Of a stretch of 64,000 bases of DNA, positions 1 through 7,890 are shown piece after piece (positions within the stretch are counted from its first letter, which is position 1; each line of letters begins with the position of its first letter). Position numbers and translations under genes: made by a program. The notes beneath the pieces were generated by a model. That model saw only the letters and a program-made list of their open reading frames with translations. It had not been told where the DNA came from and ran no database searches. The DNA comes from Hyphomicrobiales bacterium (GTDB taxonomy: Bacteria; Pseudomonadota; Alphaproteobacteria; Rhizobiales; Rhizobiaceae): NCBI GenBank assembly GCA_900471925.1, contig UCGV01000001.1, positions 124,001-188,000 of the forward strand. Reading direction: 5' to 3'.

Positions 1-1
1 C

Positions 2-409
2 ACGGTTCTGGCGGAAGCTGCGGCCGACGAGCCTGTCATGATTTCCGATATCGCTGTGCAGCAGAAGATTCCGAAGAAATTTCTTGAACAGATCCTGCTC
101 GACCTGAAGCATCACGGCGTTGTCGCCAGCCGACGTGGCAAGCAGGGTGGCTATCTGCTGCTGAAACCCGCTCATATGATCACCTTCGGCGAGATCCTGC
201 GCATCATCGATGGCCCGATTGCGCCGCTTCCCTGCCTGTCGATCACCGCTTACCGCAAGTGCGATGATTGCGACGGTGAGCAGACCTGCGAAATCCGCCA
301 TGTCTTCTCCAGGGTCGCCGACGCCACGCGCAAGGTCCTGTTCTCCACGACCATCGCCGATGCCGTCAGCAGCAAGCAGGGCGCCGAAGTTACCCGGCTG
401 CTAGCCTAA
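2..409 (+). CDS. Rrf2 family transcriptional regulator (5' truncated)
   Basis: The reading frame is already open at the left edge (TVLAEAAADEPVM), so the N-terminus of about 18-20 residues lies outside the window. The visible part has the Rrf2 winged-helix recognition region (IPKKFLEQIL, then SRRGKQGGYLL wing) and a cysteine cluster C-x9-C-x2-C-x6-C around CLSITAYRKCDDCDGEQTC. In IscR/NsrR-like Rrf2 proteins such cysteines bind an iron-sulfur cluster, so redox or iron sensing is inferred. Its stop codon (407-409) directly abuts the stop of the convergent ClC gene. Target genes cannot be told from this window. The Rrf2 assignment is firm, the cluster is inferred. Confidence 0.88.
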   Translation, partial: TVLAEAAADEPVMISDIAVQQKIPKKFLEQILLDLKHHGVVASRRGKQGGYLLLKPAHMITFGEILRIIDGPIAPLPCLSITAYRKCDDCDGEQTCEIRHVFSRVADATRKVLFSTTIADAVSSKQGAEVTRLLA

Positions 410-1753
410 TCAACCCTCTGACAGTTCTTTTGCGCACCGCGCCCCGATGGCCGCTGCGATGAAGACACGCGACAGACCGTGATAGAGCGGCTCGCGTGAG
501 AGAATACGCGACGTTATATAGCCAATCATCGATACAGCCATGATGGGGATGACGGCCTGATGATCGCCTGTCATTTCAAGGATGATGACGAAGGCCGTCA
601 TCGGCGCCTGCACGACGCCTGAGAAATAGCCTGCCATGCCGAGAATGGCGGCAAGCGCGATACCACTTCCCATCAGAGTGCCAACTGTACTGCCGAAGCC
701 GGCGCCGACGGCAAGCGATGGTGCGAAGATGCCACCGGGAATGCCTGATATCATCGACAGAAAACTCGCCAGCAGCTTTTCGGCGAAAAAGAGCAGCGGA
801 AGTTCCTGGCCTTCGACAGCGCCCTTCGCCTGCTCGTAGCCGGTGCCGAAAGTGCTGCCGTCGGACATGATGCCAATGATGGCGATCGCAAGACCGCAAG
901 CCGTTGCCAGCATCATCATGCGCCTGAGCGGCTGCGGATGTGCCCAGCGGCGGACATGCTGCCCCATGTGCAGCGCAAGTCCGCTGAAGACAGCTCCCAG
1001 CGCACCGCCGCCGATACCGCAGACAAGCACAAGCTCCCAGTCACGGATCGTCGTGGGTGCAACGGAGGTTGTGCCGAAATAATTGTAGCTGCCGGCAAGT
1101 CCGAGGGCTGCGAGACCCGAAAGGATGACTGCTGTCAGCACCAGCCCGTTGGCACGGGATTCATAGGTACGGCTCATCTCTTCGATCGCAAAGACGATGC
1201 CGGCAAGCGGTGTGTTGAAGGCAGCGGCGATGCCTGCGGCCGAACCGGCAAGAATGAGCCCGCGCGCCTGTGCCATGCCGCCGAAGCGGGCAACTGCCAG
1301 CATGATGGAGGCACCGACCTGCACTGTCGGTCCCTCGCGACCGATCGATGCGCCGCTGAAGAGACCCAGAACTGTCAGCAGGATTTTGCCGAAGGCGAGC
1401 CTCAGGGACAGAAGGCGCGTCCGGTCTTCCTCCTCGCGCAGGTGCCGCGCCGCGATCGCCTGCGGAATGCCACTCCCCTGCGAGTTCGGAAACAGTGTTA
1501 TGGCAAGATAGGCTGATAGCGTGAAGCCAAGTGGCGTGATGACGAGCGGCAGCAAGTAGCTCCATTGGCCCGATGCGGTCGTTGCCGCAAACGCCTTCTG
1601 CGCGAGATCGGCCAACTTGGCAAATCCGACGCTGATAATGCCGATCGCCAGCGCCCCGCACCAGAATATCAGCCTCGGTCGCCAGAGAGTTAAGGATCCC
1701 CAGAGAACGCGGGATCGGCGGAGGAGTCTGGACTTGCGATACAACACTGGCAT
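410..1753 (-). CDS. ClC family chloride channel/antiporter
   Basis: A 447-residue multi-pass inner membrane protein of the ClC family. The three selectivity-filter motifs are visible: GSGIP near residue 94, GREGP near 139 and GIFAP near 340. The glutamate of GREGP (external gate) and the two glutamates of FAIEEM (internal proton path in E. coli ClcA) are both present, which favours a 2Cl-/H+ exchanger over a passive channel. There are no C-terminal CBS domains. The ATG at 1753 has no clear Shine-Dalgarno sequence. Probable roles are charge balance in acid resistance or anion homeostasis, inferred from the family. It stands alone, convergent with the Rrf2 gene. Confidence 0.92.
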   Translation of the reverse strand: MPVLYRKSRLLRRSRVLWGSLTLWRPRLIFWCGALAIGIISVGFAKLADLAQKAFAATTASGQWSYLLPLVITPLGFTLSAYLAITLFPNSQGSGIPQAIAARHLREEEDRTRLLSLRLAFGKILLTVLGLFSGASIGREGPTVQVGASIMLAVARFGGMAQARGLILAGSAAGIAAAFNTPLAGIVFAIEEMSRTYESRANGLVLTAVILSGLAALGLAGSYNYFGTTSVAPTTIRDWELVLVCGIGGGALGAVFSGLALHMGQHVRRWAHPQPLRRMMMLATACGLAIAIIGIMSDGSTFGTGYEQAKGAVEGQELPLLFFAEKLLASFLSMISGIPGGIFAPSLAVGAGFGSTVGTLMGSGIALAAILGMAGYFSGVVQAPMTAFVIILEMTGDHQAVIPIMAVSMIGYITSRILSREPLYHGLSRVFIAAAIGARCAKELSEG

Positions 1754-1896
1754 GCCGGGGGATTTTGTTGAATATGATCTGTTCCTAAACCTGTTTGCAG
1801 GTGCGGGACCACCCCTTTCTTCAAGATTTGGTGAAATGCCTTTTCTTCCAGTGCTGATGCTCCACCTGCCCGTGCATTCGGGTAGGGAGAAGAGTC

Positions 1897-2283
1897 ATGT
1901 TTTCATTTTCCGGAAGGCAAGCGCTGGCCGCTGTCCTGCTGTCGGCGATGGTCGCAACGGGGGCCGCGGCCCATCACGGCTGGTCATGGGCGGAAGCCGA
2001 CCAGATCGAGCTTCGCGGCACCATCCAGCAGATATCCATGGGCGGGCCGCATCCGGCGCTCAACGTCGCGACCGTCGATGATGGTGTCTGGCGCGTCGAG
2101 CTCGGCAATCCCCGCCAGACGGAGCGCTCCGGCTTTGTCGAAGGCGTCGCGAAGCCTGGCGATCAGGTCACGGCACTTGGAAATCGGTCGCAGGACCGTA
2201 GCGAAAAGCGGCTCAAGGCCGTACGCATCACCATCGGTGAAAAGCGCTACGACATTTACCCGGAACGCATCCAGACGAATTGA
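1897..2283 (+). CDS. DUF6152 family secreted protein
   Basis: 128 residues with a Sec-type signal peptide (positively charged start, hydrophobic core AALLSAMVATGAAA, cleavage near AAA-HH, about residue 25). The mature part is a small beta-rich domain with VWRVELGNP in the middle, the pattern of DUF6152. Function is unknown; location is probably periplasmic. GGGAGA lies just upstream of the ATG. The next gene starts 9 bp after the stop, so the two are very likely one operon; DUF6152 and DUF6644 genes are commonly adjacent, which is the main functional clue. Confidence 0.75.
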   Translation: MFSFSGRQALAAVLLSAMVATGAAAHHGWSWAEADQIELRGTIQQISMGGPHPALNVATVDDGVWRVELGNPRQTERSGFVEGVAKPGDQVTALGNRSQDRSEKRLKAVRITIGEKRYDIYPERIQTN

Positions 2284-2292
2284 CGCCTCGTC

Positions 2293-2763
2293 ATGGAGTT
2301 TTTCGAATGGTTGGCTGCCAGCACGCTCGCGGTCGAGCTCAGGCGCTCCGCGACGCTCTACATGTTCGTCAATGCGGCGCATATCCTGGCGATCGGCCTT
2401 CTCGTCGGCGCCATCCTGCCCCTTGATCTCAGGCTTGCAGGCCTCTTCGCCAAGGTGCCGGTCGAGATTATCGCGCCGTTCCTGTCCCGCTCGGCCGGCG
2501 CCGGCCTGGCATTAGCCTTGCTCACCGGCTTCTGCCTCTTCAGCGTGCGCCCGGCAGACTATGCCGCAAATCCCGCCTTCCTTGCCAAACTCGGCCTGAT
2601 CGCCTTTGGTGTTGTCAACGTGTTGGCCGTGCATACGGGGCAGGGCTGGCGGACAGCAACTATCATTGGCGTAATCCGTCCGGCTGTCCGGTTTTCCGCC
2701 GCTCTTTCGGCCATGACCTGGATAGCGGCGGTCGTGGCAGGCAGGTGGATCGGTTTTCTCTGA
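2293..2763 (+). CDS. DUF6644-type integral membrane protein
   Basis: 156 residues with about four transmembrane segments (roughly residues 20-45, 60-85, 95-115, 130-153). It belongs to the small membrane proteins annotated DUF6644/DUF2214-like, of unknown function. The upstream ribosome-binding site is weak, suggesting translation coupled to the DUF6152 gene 9 bp upstream. A periplasmic protein plus an inner membrane partner suggests a two-protein envelope unit; this is inference only. Confidence 0.7.
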   Translation: MEFFEWLAASTLAVELRRSATLYMFVNAAHILAIGLLVGAILPLDLRLAGLFAKVPVEIIAPFLSRSAGAGLALALLTGFCLFSVRPADYAANPAFLAKLGLIAFGVVNVLAVHTGQGWRTATIIGVIRPAVRFSAALSAMTWIAAVVAGRWIGFL

Positions 2764-2802
2764 CAAGAATGGCGAAAATGTTGAACTGGAGGCGACAACT
2801 GA

Positions 2803-4455
2803 CTACCGATCGCTCACAGCAGCGCGCGGGTTGACCCACGGCTCCTGATTGGAGCGGGCCAGCCTTTGCTTGCCGAGAATATGGTCGGCGGCCTTCTCAC
2901 CGGTCATGATCGATGGGCCGTTGAGGTTGCCATAGGTGACATGCGGGAAGATCGAGCTGTCGGCGACACGCAAGCCGTCGAGACCGATCACCCGCGTATC
3001 GGGATCGACCACCGCCATCGGATCGTCCTTCGCGCCCATGCGGCAGGTTCCGCAGGGGTGATAGGCGCTTTCGAGATGTTCGCGCAGGAAGGCGTCGATT
3101 TGCTCGTCCGTCCGGACCTTTTCGCCCGGCTGGATTTCCGGACCGCGATAATGATCGAAAGCCTTCTGGCCGAAGATCTCGCGCGTCAGGCGCACGCAAT
3201 GACGGAATTTCTCCCAGTCTTCGGCGTGGCTCATATAGTTGAAGCGCAAGACCGGATCGGCCTTCGGATCGGCCGAGCGCAGCGTCACGCTGCCCCGCGA
3301 CTTCGAGAGATTATAGCCGACATGCACCTGGAAGCCGTGGCTCTTGGCCGCCGCCTTGCCGTCATAGCTGATCGCGACCGGCAGGAAATGGTACTGGATA
3401 TCGGGCTGCTTCAAGCCGGGGCTTGAGCGCAGGAAGGCGCAGGCCTCGAACTGATTGGAAGCGCCAAGCCCCCCCTTGGAGAGCAACCATTGCGCGCCGG
3501 CGACACCTTGCCAGAACCAGGGCAGCCACGAATAGAGCGAGACCGGCTTGGTCGAGACCTGCTGGAAATAGAACTCCATATGGTCCTGCAGATTGGCACC
3601 GACGCCCGGCCGGTCGGCCTTCACCTCGATGCCAATGTCTCGTAGGTGTTCGCCGGGGCCGATGCCTGAGAGCATCAAGAGCTTCGGCGAGTTGAAGGCA
3701 GAGGCCGAGACGATCACCTCGCGATTGGCCTTGATGGTCTCGACGGTGCCGCCGCGTTCGATCTCGACGCCCGTCGCCCGGCCATTTTCGATGACGATCC
3801 TGCGGGCGAAACCTTGAACGAGTTCGACATTCGGCCGCTTAAGCGCCGGCTTCAGATAGGCGCTCGCCGCCGACCAGCGCCGGCCGTGATGGATCGTCTG
3901 CTCCATCAGTCCGAAGCCTTCCTGCTTCGAGCCGTTATAATCCTCTGTCGTCTCGAAGCCGGCTTCCTTGCCGGCCTCGATGAAAGCATGAAACAGCGGG
4001 TTCTTCACCACGCCACGCTGCACATGCAGAGGCCCGTCGGTACCGCGCCAGCCGTCCTCGCCGCCCTTGGAATGTTCCATGCGTTTGAAATAGGGAAGCA
4101 CATCCGCATAGGCCCAGCCATTGGCGCCAAGCTCTTCCCAGCGGTTATAGTCTTCCGCGTGGCCACGCACATAGACCATGCCGTTGATCGAGGAAGAGCC
4201 GCCGATCACCTTGCCGCGCGGCGCGGTGATGCGCCGGTTGTTGAGGTTCGGCTCAGGCTCCGAAAGATAGCCCCAATTATAGCGCTTCATGCTCATCGGC
4301 CAGGCAAGAGCCGCCGGCATCTGGATGAACGGCCCGAAATCCGATCCGCCGGCCTCGATGACGATCACCGTGTTCTTGCCGTCTTCCGAGAGACGGTAGG
4401 CCAGCGCCGAACCGGCGGAGCCGGAGCCGACGATGACGAAATCTGCCTGTTGCAT
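2803..4455 (-). CDS. betA: Choline dehydrogenase BetA
   Basis: A 550-residue GMC-family FAD oxidoreductase that oxidises choline to betaine aldehyde (and can oxidise the aldehyde) at the inner membrane. The N-terminal FAD motif is [13 protein letters not shown] (residues 9-21), followed by the GMC signature [14 protein letters not shown] near residue 85. The catalytic His region HPCGTCRMG is near 465 and the C-terminal [15 protein letters not shown] is typical. Length matches E. coli BetA (556). AAGGGAAC precedes the ATG. It is the last gene of betI-betB-betA, 52 bp after betB, and should be controlled by BetI. Confidence 0.97.
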   Translation of the reverse strand: MQQADFVIVGSGSAGSALAYRLSEDGKNTVIVIEAGGSDFGPFIQMPAALAWPMSMKRYNWGYLSEPEPNLNNRRITAPRGKVIGGSSSINGMVYVRGHAEDYNRWEELGANGWAYADVLPYFKRMEHSKGGEDGWRGTDGPLHVQRGVVKNPLFHAFIEAGKEAGFETTEDYNGSKQEGFGLMEQTIHHGRRWSAASAYLKPALKRPNVELVQGFARRIVIENGRATGVEIERGGTVETIKANREVIVSASAFNSPKLLMLSGIGPGEHLRDIGIEVKADRPGVGANLQDHMEFYFQQVSTKPVSLYSWLPWFWQGVAGAQWLLSKGGLGASNQFEACAFLRSSPGLKQPDIQYHFLPVAISYDGKAAAKSHGFQVHVGYNLSKSRGSVTLRSADPKADPVLRFNYMSHAEDWEKFRHCVRLTREIFGQKAFDHYRGPEIQPGEKVRTDEQIDAFLREHLESAYHPCGTCRMGAKDDPMAVVDPDTRVIGLDGLRVADSSIFPHVTYGNLNGPSIMTGEKAADHILGKQRLARSNQEPWVNPRAAVSDR

Positions 4456-4507
4456 GCTGTTCCCTTTGGATTGTCGTGTGCAACGGATGCGTCGAAGTTG
4501 TCAGGGC

Positions 4508-5971
4508 TCAGTAAGGCGAGGCGACCGGCCCCATGCCGACATAGACGGTCTTCAGCTCGCTATAGTGCTCAAGCGCCGCCAGAGAATTCTCGCGCCCGAA
4601 GCCGGATTGCTTCGAGCCGCCGAACGGAATTTCCACCGGGCAGAGATTGTATGTGTTGATCCAGAGCGTGCCGGCTTCGAGCTGGTCGACCACGCGATGG
4701 GCGCGGGTCAGATCGGCCGTGAACACGCCGCCGGAAAGGCCGAACTCCGTCGTATTGGCGCGCTTGATGACCTCGGCTTCGTCATCGAAATCGAGCACGC
4801 ACATCACCGGCCCGAAGATTTCCTCTCGCGCGATCGTCATGCCGTCGGTCACGTCGGCAAAGACCGTCGGCTGCACATAATAGCCTTCGCCCGTCACATG
4901 GTTCGGGATGCCGCCGCCGGTCACCAGCGTGGCGCCTCCGGCTTTGCCTTTCTCGATATAGGCGAGCACCTTTTCGCGCTGCGCCCAGGAGACCATCGGG
5001 CCAAGCTGGCTGGCCTCATCCATGGGATCGCCGATCAGGATTGCTTCCGTGCGCGCCTTCAGCCGCTTCAGGAATTCGCCCTTGATCGTCTTCTGGACGA
5101 AGACGCGCGTACCGTTCGAGCAGACCTGGCCGGTAGAATAGAAATTGCCGAGCATCGCGCCGCCGACGGCGCTGTCGAGATCGGCATCGTCGAAGACGAT
5201 CAGCGGTGACTTGCCGCCAAGCTCCATCGTGACATGCTTGAGCTGGCCGGCGGCGGCGGCCGCCACCTTGCGGCCGGTTGGCACCGATCCTGTGAGCGAG
5301 ACCTTGGCGACATCGGGATGATTGACGAGCAGCGGCCCGGTCTCCCTGTCGCCTTGAATGACGTTGTAGAGCCCCTTCGGTAGACCGGCCTCGTGCAGGA
5401 TTTCGGCAATCTTCAAGGCGCCGAGCGGCGTGGTTTCCGAGGGCTTGAAGACCATTGCATTGCCGGCGACCAGTGCCGGTGCACCCTTCCAGCAGGCGAT
5501 CTGCTGCGGATAGTTCCAGGCGCCGATGCCGACGCAGACGCCGAGCGGCACGCGCTTCGTATAGGCAAAGTCCTGGCCGAGCGGGATATGGGAGCCGTTC
5601 AGCCCCGCCGGTGCGATGCCGCCGAAGAATTCGAAAGCGTCTGCGCCCGAGGTCGGGTCGGCGACGATCGTTTCCTGGATCGGCTTGCCGGTATCGAGCG
5701 TTTCCAGCTCCGAAAGCTCGCGGTTGCGCTCGCGCATGATCTCGGCCGCACGCTTCAGAATACGCCCGCGCGCCATCGGGCTCAGTGCCGCCCATTCCGG
5801 CTGCGCGCGCTTGGCGGCCGCGATCGCCTTTTCCACTATTGCCGGTGTCGCGGCATAAAGCCTGGCAATAACTTCGCCGGTTGCCGGATAAATGCTTTCG
5901 ATCAGCGTGCCGCTGTCATCCTCGACATATTCCCCGTCGATGAAGTGTGAAGCTTTCGGCTGGGCTTTCAT
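4508..5971 (-). CDS. betB: Betaine aldehyde dehydrogenase BetB
   Basis: 487 residues from the ATG at 5971 ([10 protein letters not shown]), the usual BetB length; the open frame runs upstream to 6040 but would overlap betI. It is an NAD(P)-dependent aldehyde dehydrogenase converting betaine aldehyde to glycine betaine, the osmoprotectant. Seen are the general-base motif MELGGKSPL and the catalytic cysteine context [14 protein letters not shown] typical of BetB, plus the substrate loop near the C-terminus ([11 protein letters not shown]). It lies 34 bp downstream of betI and 52 bp upstream of betA. Cytoplasmic. Confidence 0.97.
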   Translation of the reverse strand: MKAQPKASHFIDGEYVEDDSGTLIESIYPATGEVIARLYAATPAIVEKAIAAAKRAQPEWAALSPMARGRILKRAAEIMRERNRELSELETLDTGKPIQETIVADPTSGADAFEFFGGIAPAGLNGSHIPLGQDFAYTKRVPLGVCVGIGAWNYPQQIACWKGAPALVAGNAMVFKPSETTPLGALKIAEILHEAGLPKGLYNVIQGDRETGPLLVNHPDVAKVSLTGSVPTGRKVAAAAAGQLKHVTMELGGKSPLIVFDDADLDSAVGGAMLGNFYSTGQVCSNGTRVFVQKTIKGEFLKRLKARTEAILIGDPMDEASQLGPMVSWAQREKVLAYIEKGKAGGATLVTGGGIPNHVTGEGYYVQPTVFADVTDGMTIAREEIFGPVMCVLDFDDEAEVIKRANTTEFGLSGGVFTADLTRAHRVVDQLEAGTLWINTYNLCPVEIPFGGSKQSGFGRENSLAALEHYSELKTVYVGMGPVASPY

Positions 5972-6005
5972 GTCGTTGGTCCCTGGCTGGTTGGTCTTGT
6001 CATGT

Positions 6006-6593
6006 TCATTTCGCGATGCCGGCGAGCTGCATCGTGACATAGTCTTCCGTCAGCGCGATCGAGGCTGAGATGCCGATCGGCGCAGATTTCAGACTTTGGC
6101 GGATATAGAGCCCGTCGATCATCGCGGCCGCGCCCTCGGCAATGCGTTCTGCGGCATCGGCCGCGCAAAGCATCTTCAGCGGCGCGAGCAGGTTGGAACG
6201 GAGACGCCGGGCATAGATCACGAGAAAACGCCGCGTCTCCTCGGAACGCTGCGCCTCGGCATAAAAGGCGAGCCAGGCGGCGATCGTCTGCGGCGCGAAC
6301 TGGTCGGCATGGAAGCTGACGCGGATGATCGCCGAGATCCGCTCGCGCGGCGTCGAAGCCTGCCCGAGAGCCGTCACCGCATCGTTGCGCAGCTGTCGTA
6401 GAAGGAAACGGATGGTCTCGATCAGGAGCTGTTCCTTGCTGCCGAAATAGTGGTGCGCGAGCGCAGGCGACACGCCGGCTCGCCGGGCGATGTCGGACAT
6501 GGTGACGGTCAGCGAACCGTGATCGCCGATCACCCGCAATGCCGCGTCCACAAGCGCCTTGCGGCGCACCGGTTCCATTCCAACCTTCGGCAA
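6006..6593 (-). CDS. betI: Choline-responsive repressor BetI
   Basis: TetR-family repressor of the bet genes, relieved by choline. I choose the TTG at 6593, which gives the conserved BetI start [11 protein letters not shown] and 195 residues, the same length as E. coli BetI; GGGAGA sits 7 bases upstream. The frame is open up to 6707 but nothing upstream resembles BetI. The N-terminal HTH ([22 protein letters not shown], about residues 29-50) and the C-terminal [13 protein letters not shown] are characteristic. It heads the operon and lies just downstream of a palindromic operator at 6631-6648. Confidence 0.95.
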   Translation of the reverse strand: MPKVGMEPVRRKALVDAALRVIGDHGSLTVTMSDIARRAGVSPALAHHYFGSKEQLLIETIRFLLRQLRNDAVTALGQASTPRERISAIIRVSFHADQFAPQTIAAWLAFYAEAQRSEETRRFLVIYARRLRSNLLAPLKMLCAADAAERIAEGAAAMIDGLYIRQSLKSAPIGISASIALTEDYVTMQLAGIAK

Positions 6594-6630
6594 GCCAGTT
6601 TCTCCCGAGAATATCGGAAGCGTATTTTTG

Positions 6631-6648
6631 ATTGACTGATCAATCAAT
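6631..6648. promoter_or_regulatory. Probable BetI operator
   Basis: ATTGACTGATCAATCAAT is an 18-bp palindrome with a single mismatched base pair, 38 bp upstream of the betI TTG start. The position and the AT-rich TTGA...TCAA symmetry fit autoregulation by the TetR-family BetI protein, as known in E. coli. Identification rests on position and symmetry, not on a tested consensus. It also lies about 90 bp upstream of the divergent hdeD-like gene, which it could influence. Confidence 0.7.
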
Positions 6649-6733
6649 AAAAATCTTTCGCGGATTTGATTTCGCGCATCTCTTTTCGAGCCCGATTGCT
6701 GCAGCATATGTTCAACAATCAGGAGGTGCGCTC

Positions 6734-7282
6734 ATGGCCAATATCTACGATGGAATGCCGGCATCGCCGCTACGGTCGAAATGGGTATGGTTTGTCGGTC
6801 TCGGCGTGTTGCTTCTCATTTGCGGTCTTATCGCACTCAGCAACCTGCTGATGGCGACGGTTGCTTCGGTCTTTTACGTCGGCATGCTGATGCTTGCGGG
6901 AGGTGTTATCTACCTTATCCATGCCTTCCAGGTGCGCGGATGGGATCATGTGCTCTTCTGGGCCTTGAGCGGTGTGCTCTACGTGCTGGCCGGTATCTGC
7001 GCTTTCATCAATCCCATCCTCACCTCTGCCGCCCTGACTATGCTTCTCGCGATTGCGCTCGTCATTGCCGGCATCTTTCGCCTCTTCGTCGGCAGGCGTA
7101 TGCGGCCGCTCAAAGGCTGGGGCTGGATCGTGGCAAGCGGCGTCATCACGGCTCTCGCCGGCTTCGCCATTGCGCTCGGTTGGCCCGCCAATAGCCTCTG
7201 GATCCTCGGCCTCTTCCTGGCGGTGGATCTTGTGGTGCAGGGGTGGACAATGATTGCTTTCGGCCTAGGTATACGGTCTTGA
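6734..7282 (+). CDS. HdeD family membrane protein (DUF308)
   Basis: 182 residues from the ATG at 6734, preceded by AGGAGG; an in-frame upstream extension to 6632 has no ribosome-binding site and would lie across the BetI operator. About six hydrophobic segments in three hairpins, with the repeated pattern of DUF308 (SKWVWFVGLGVLLLICGLIA; GWGWIVASGVITALAGFAIA). HdeD of E. coli is an acid-stress membrane protein of unclear mechanism. It is transcribed divergently from betI and probably alone. Confidence 0.85.
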   Translation: MANIYDGMPASPLRSKWVWFVGLGVLLLICGLIALSNLLMATVASVFYVGMLMLAGGVIYLIHAFQVRGWDHVLFWALSGVLYVLAGICAFINPILTSAALTMLLAIALVIAGIFRLFVGRRMRPLKGWGWIVASGVITALAGFAIALGWPANSLWILGLFLAVDLVVQGWTMIAFGLGIRS

Positions 7283-7314
7283 AACTGTGGACAGAGACGG
7301 CCGTCTGGGCCGGT

Positions 7315-7358
7315 TTGTCAGTTTCTTTTTTGACAAGAACATGAGTGGGGCCTAAAAT
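7315..7358 (+). promoter_or_regulatory. Sigma-70-type promoter with overlapping inverted repeat
   Basis: TTGACA (7330-7335), a 17-bp spacer and TAAAAT (7353-7358) form a near-consensus promoter pointing at the ParD-like gene at 7495. The -35 box is part of an inverted repeat TTGTCA-N10-TGACAA (7315-7320 / 7331-7336), so a repressor could cover it; ParD-type antitoxins often autoregulate, which makes the repeat a candidate operator. The implied leader is about 130 nt. The remainder of 7283-7494 holds a 12-bp palindrome AGACGGCCGTCT (7295-7306) and no gene. Confidence 0.5.
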
Positions 7359-7494
7359 TAAAGGCTTGAAGGACGGTTCCAAAGAAGAGCCGCCTCCTGT
7401 TGAGGCACTTCGGCTATGGCGCTTGTCGCTTGTAGAAGCCGAAAATGGACCCCCGAGGCAGTTTCTGCCGAAAGAGTAATGGGAGGAGAATTCC

Positions 7495-7737
7495 ATGCCG
7501 ATGGTTACCGTTTCCATCTCTCCACTGCAGGCAGCCGGTATCCGCGATGCCGTCGATCAAGGCGGCTACGCATCAAGCAGCGAAGTCGTGCGTGAAGCAC
7601 TGCGCCTGTGGGATGCCGCCCGCAAATTGAACGAATATCGCGCCGAAGTTCTGGCCGATGAAAGCGCTCACAAAGGCGGCAGATGTGTCGCCGACATGTT
7701 CGCAGATCATGAAGCGGAGCATCGCCGCTCCGCCTGA
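7495..7737 (+). CDS. ParD-type ribbon-helix-helix antitoxin, no partner toxin seen
   Basis: 80 residues: an N-terminal beta strand (MVTVSISP) and two helices (LQAAGIRDAVDQGG, SSSEVVREALRLWDAAR) as in the CopG/ParD fold, then a charged C-terminal tail that in ParD wraps the ParE toxin. GGAGGA precedes the ATG. In a normal parDE operon the toxin gene overlaps or directly follows; here only 153 bp of non-coding sequence with a hairpin terminator precedes the next gene. It is therefore an orphan antitoxin or a stand-alone DNA-binding regulator. Confidence 0.8.
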   Translation: MPMVTVSISPLQAAGIRDAVDQGGYASSSEVVREALRLWDAARKLNEYRAEVLADESAHKGGRCVADMFADHEAEHRRSA

Positions 7738-7778
7738 TTAAGTCTCTGATTGTAAATTGAAATCCTAATAAACTTTGA

Positions 7779-7802
7779 GCGCGCACGAAAACGTGCGCGT
7801 TT
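7779..7802 (+). terminator. Hairpin terminator after the ParD-like gene
   Basis: CGCGCACG (7780-7787), loop AAAA, CGTGCGCG (7792-7799), then TTT. An 8-bp GC-only-plus-one-AT stem with a short T tract, 40 bp past the stop codon. It isolates the antitoxin gene from the c-di-GMP gene downstream. Confidence 0.55.
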
Positions 7803-7890
7803 CACAAAACTTTCACATTGGTTAAAGGGTTCGTTGACCCTTGTGCTCCATTGTCCGGCCGAAAAAGAAAAGGTCACAGTGGAGATTGGC

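Noticed and set aside
2803..6593. The bet operon as a recently acquired element
   Set aside because: Base composition and codon use match the neighbours, and no repeats, tRNA or integrase flank it.
7738..7890. A ParE toxin gene after the ParD-like gene
   Set aside because: The 153 bp hold only a terminator and the leader of the next gene; no frame is long enough for a toxin.
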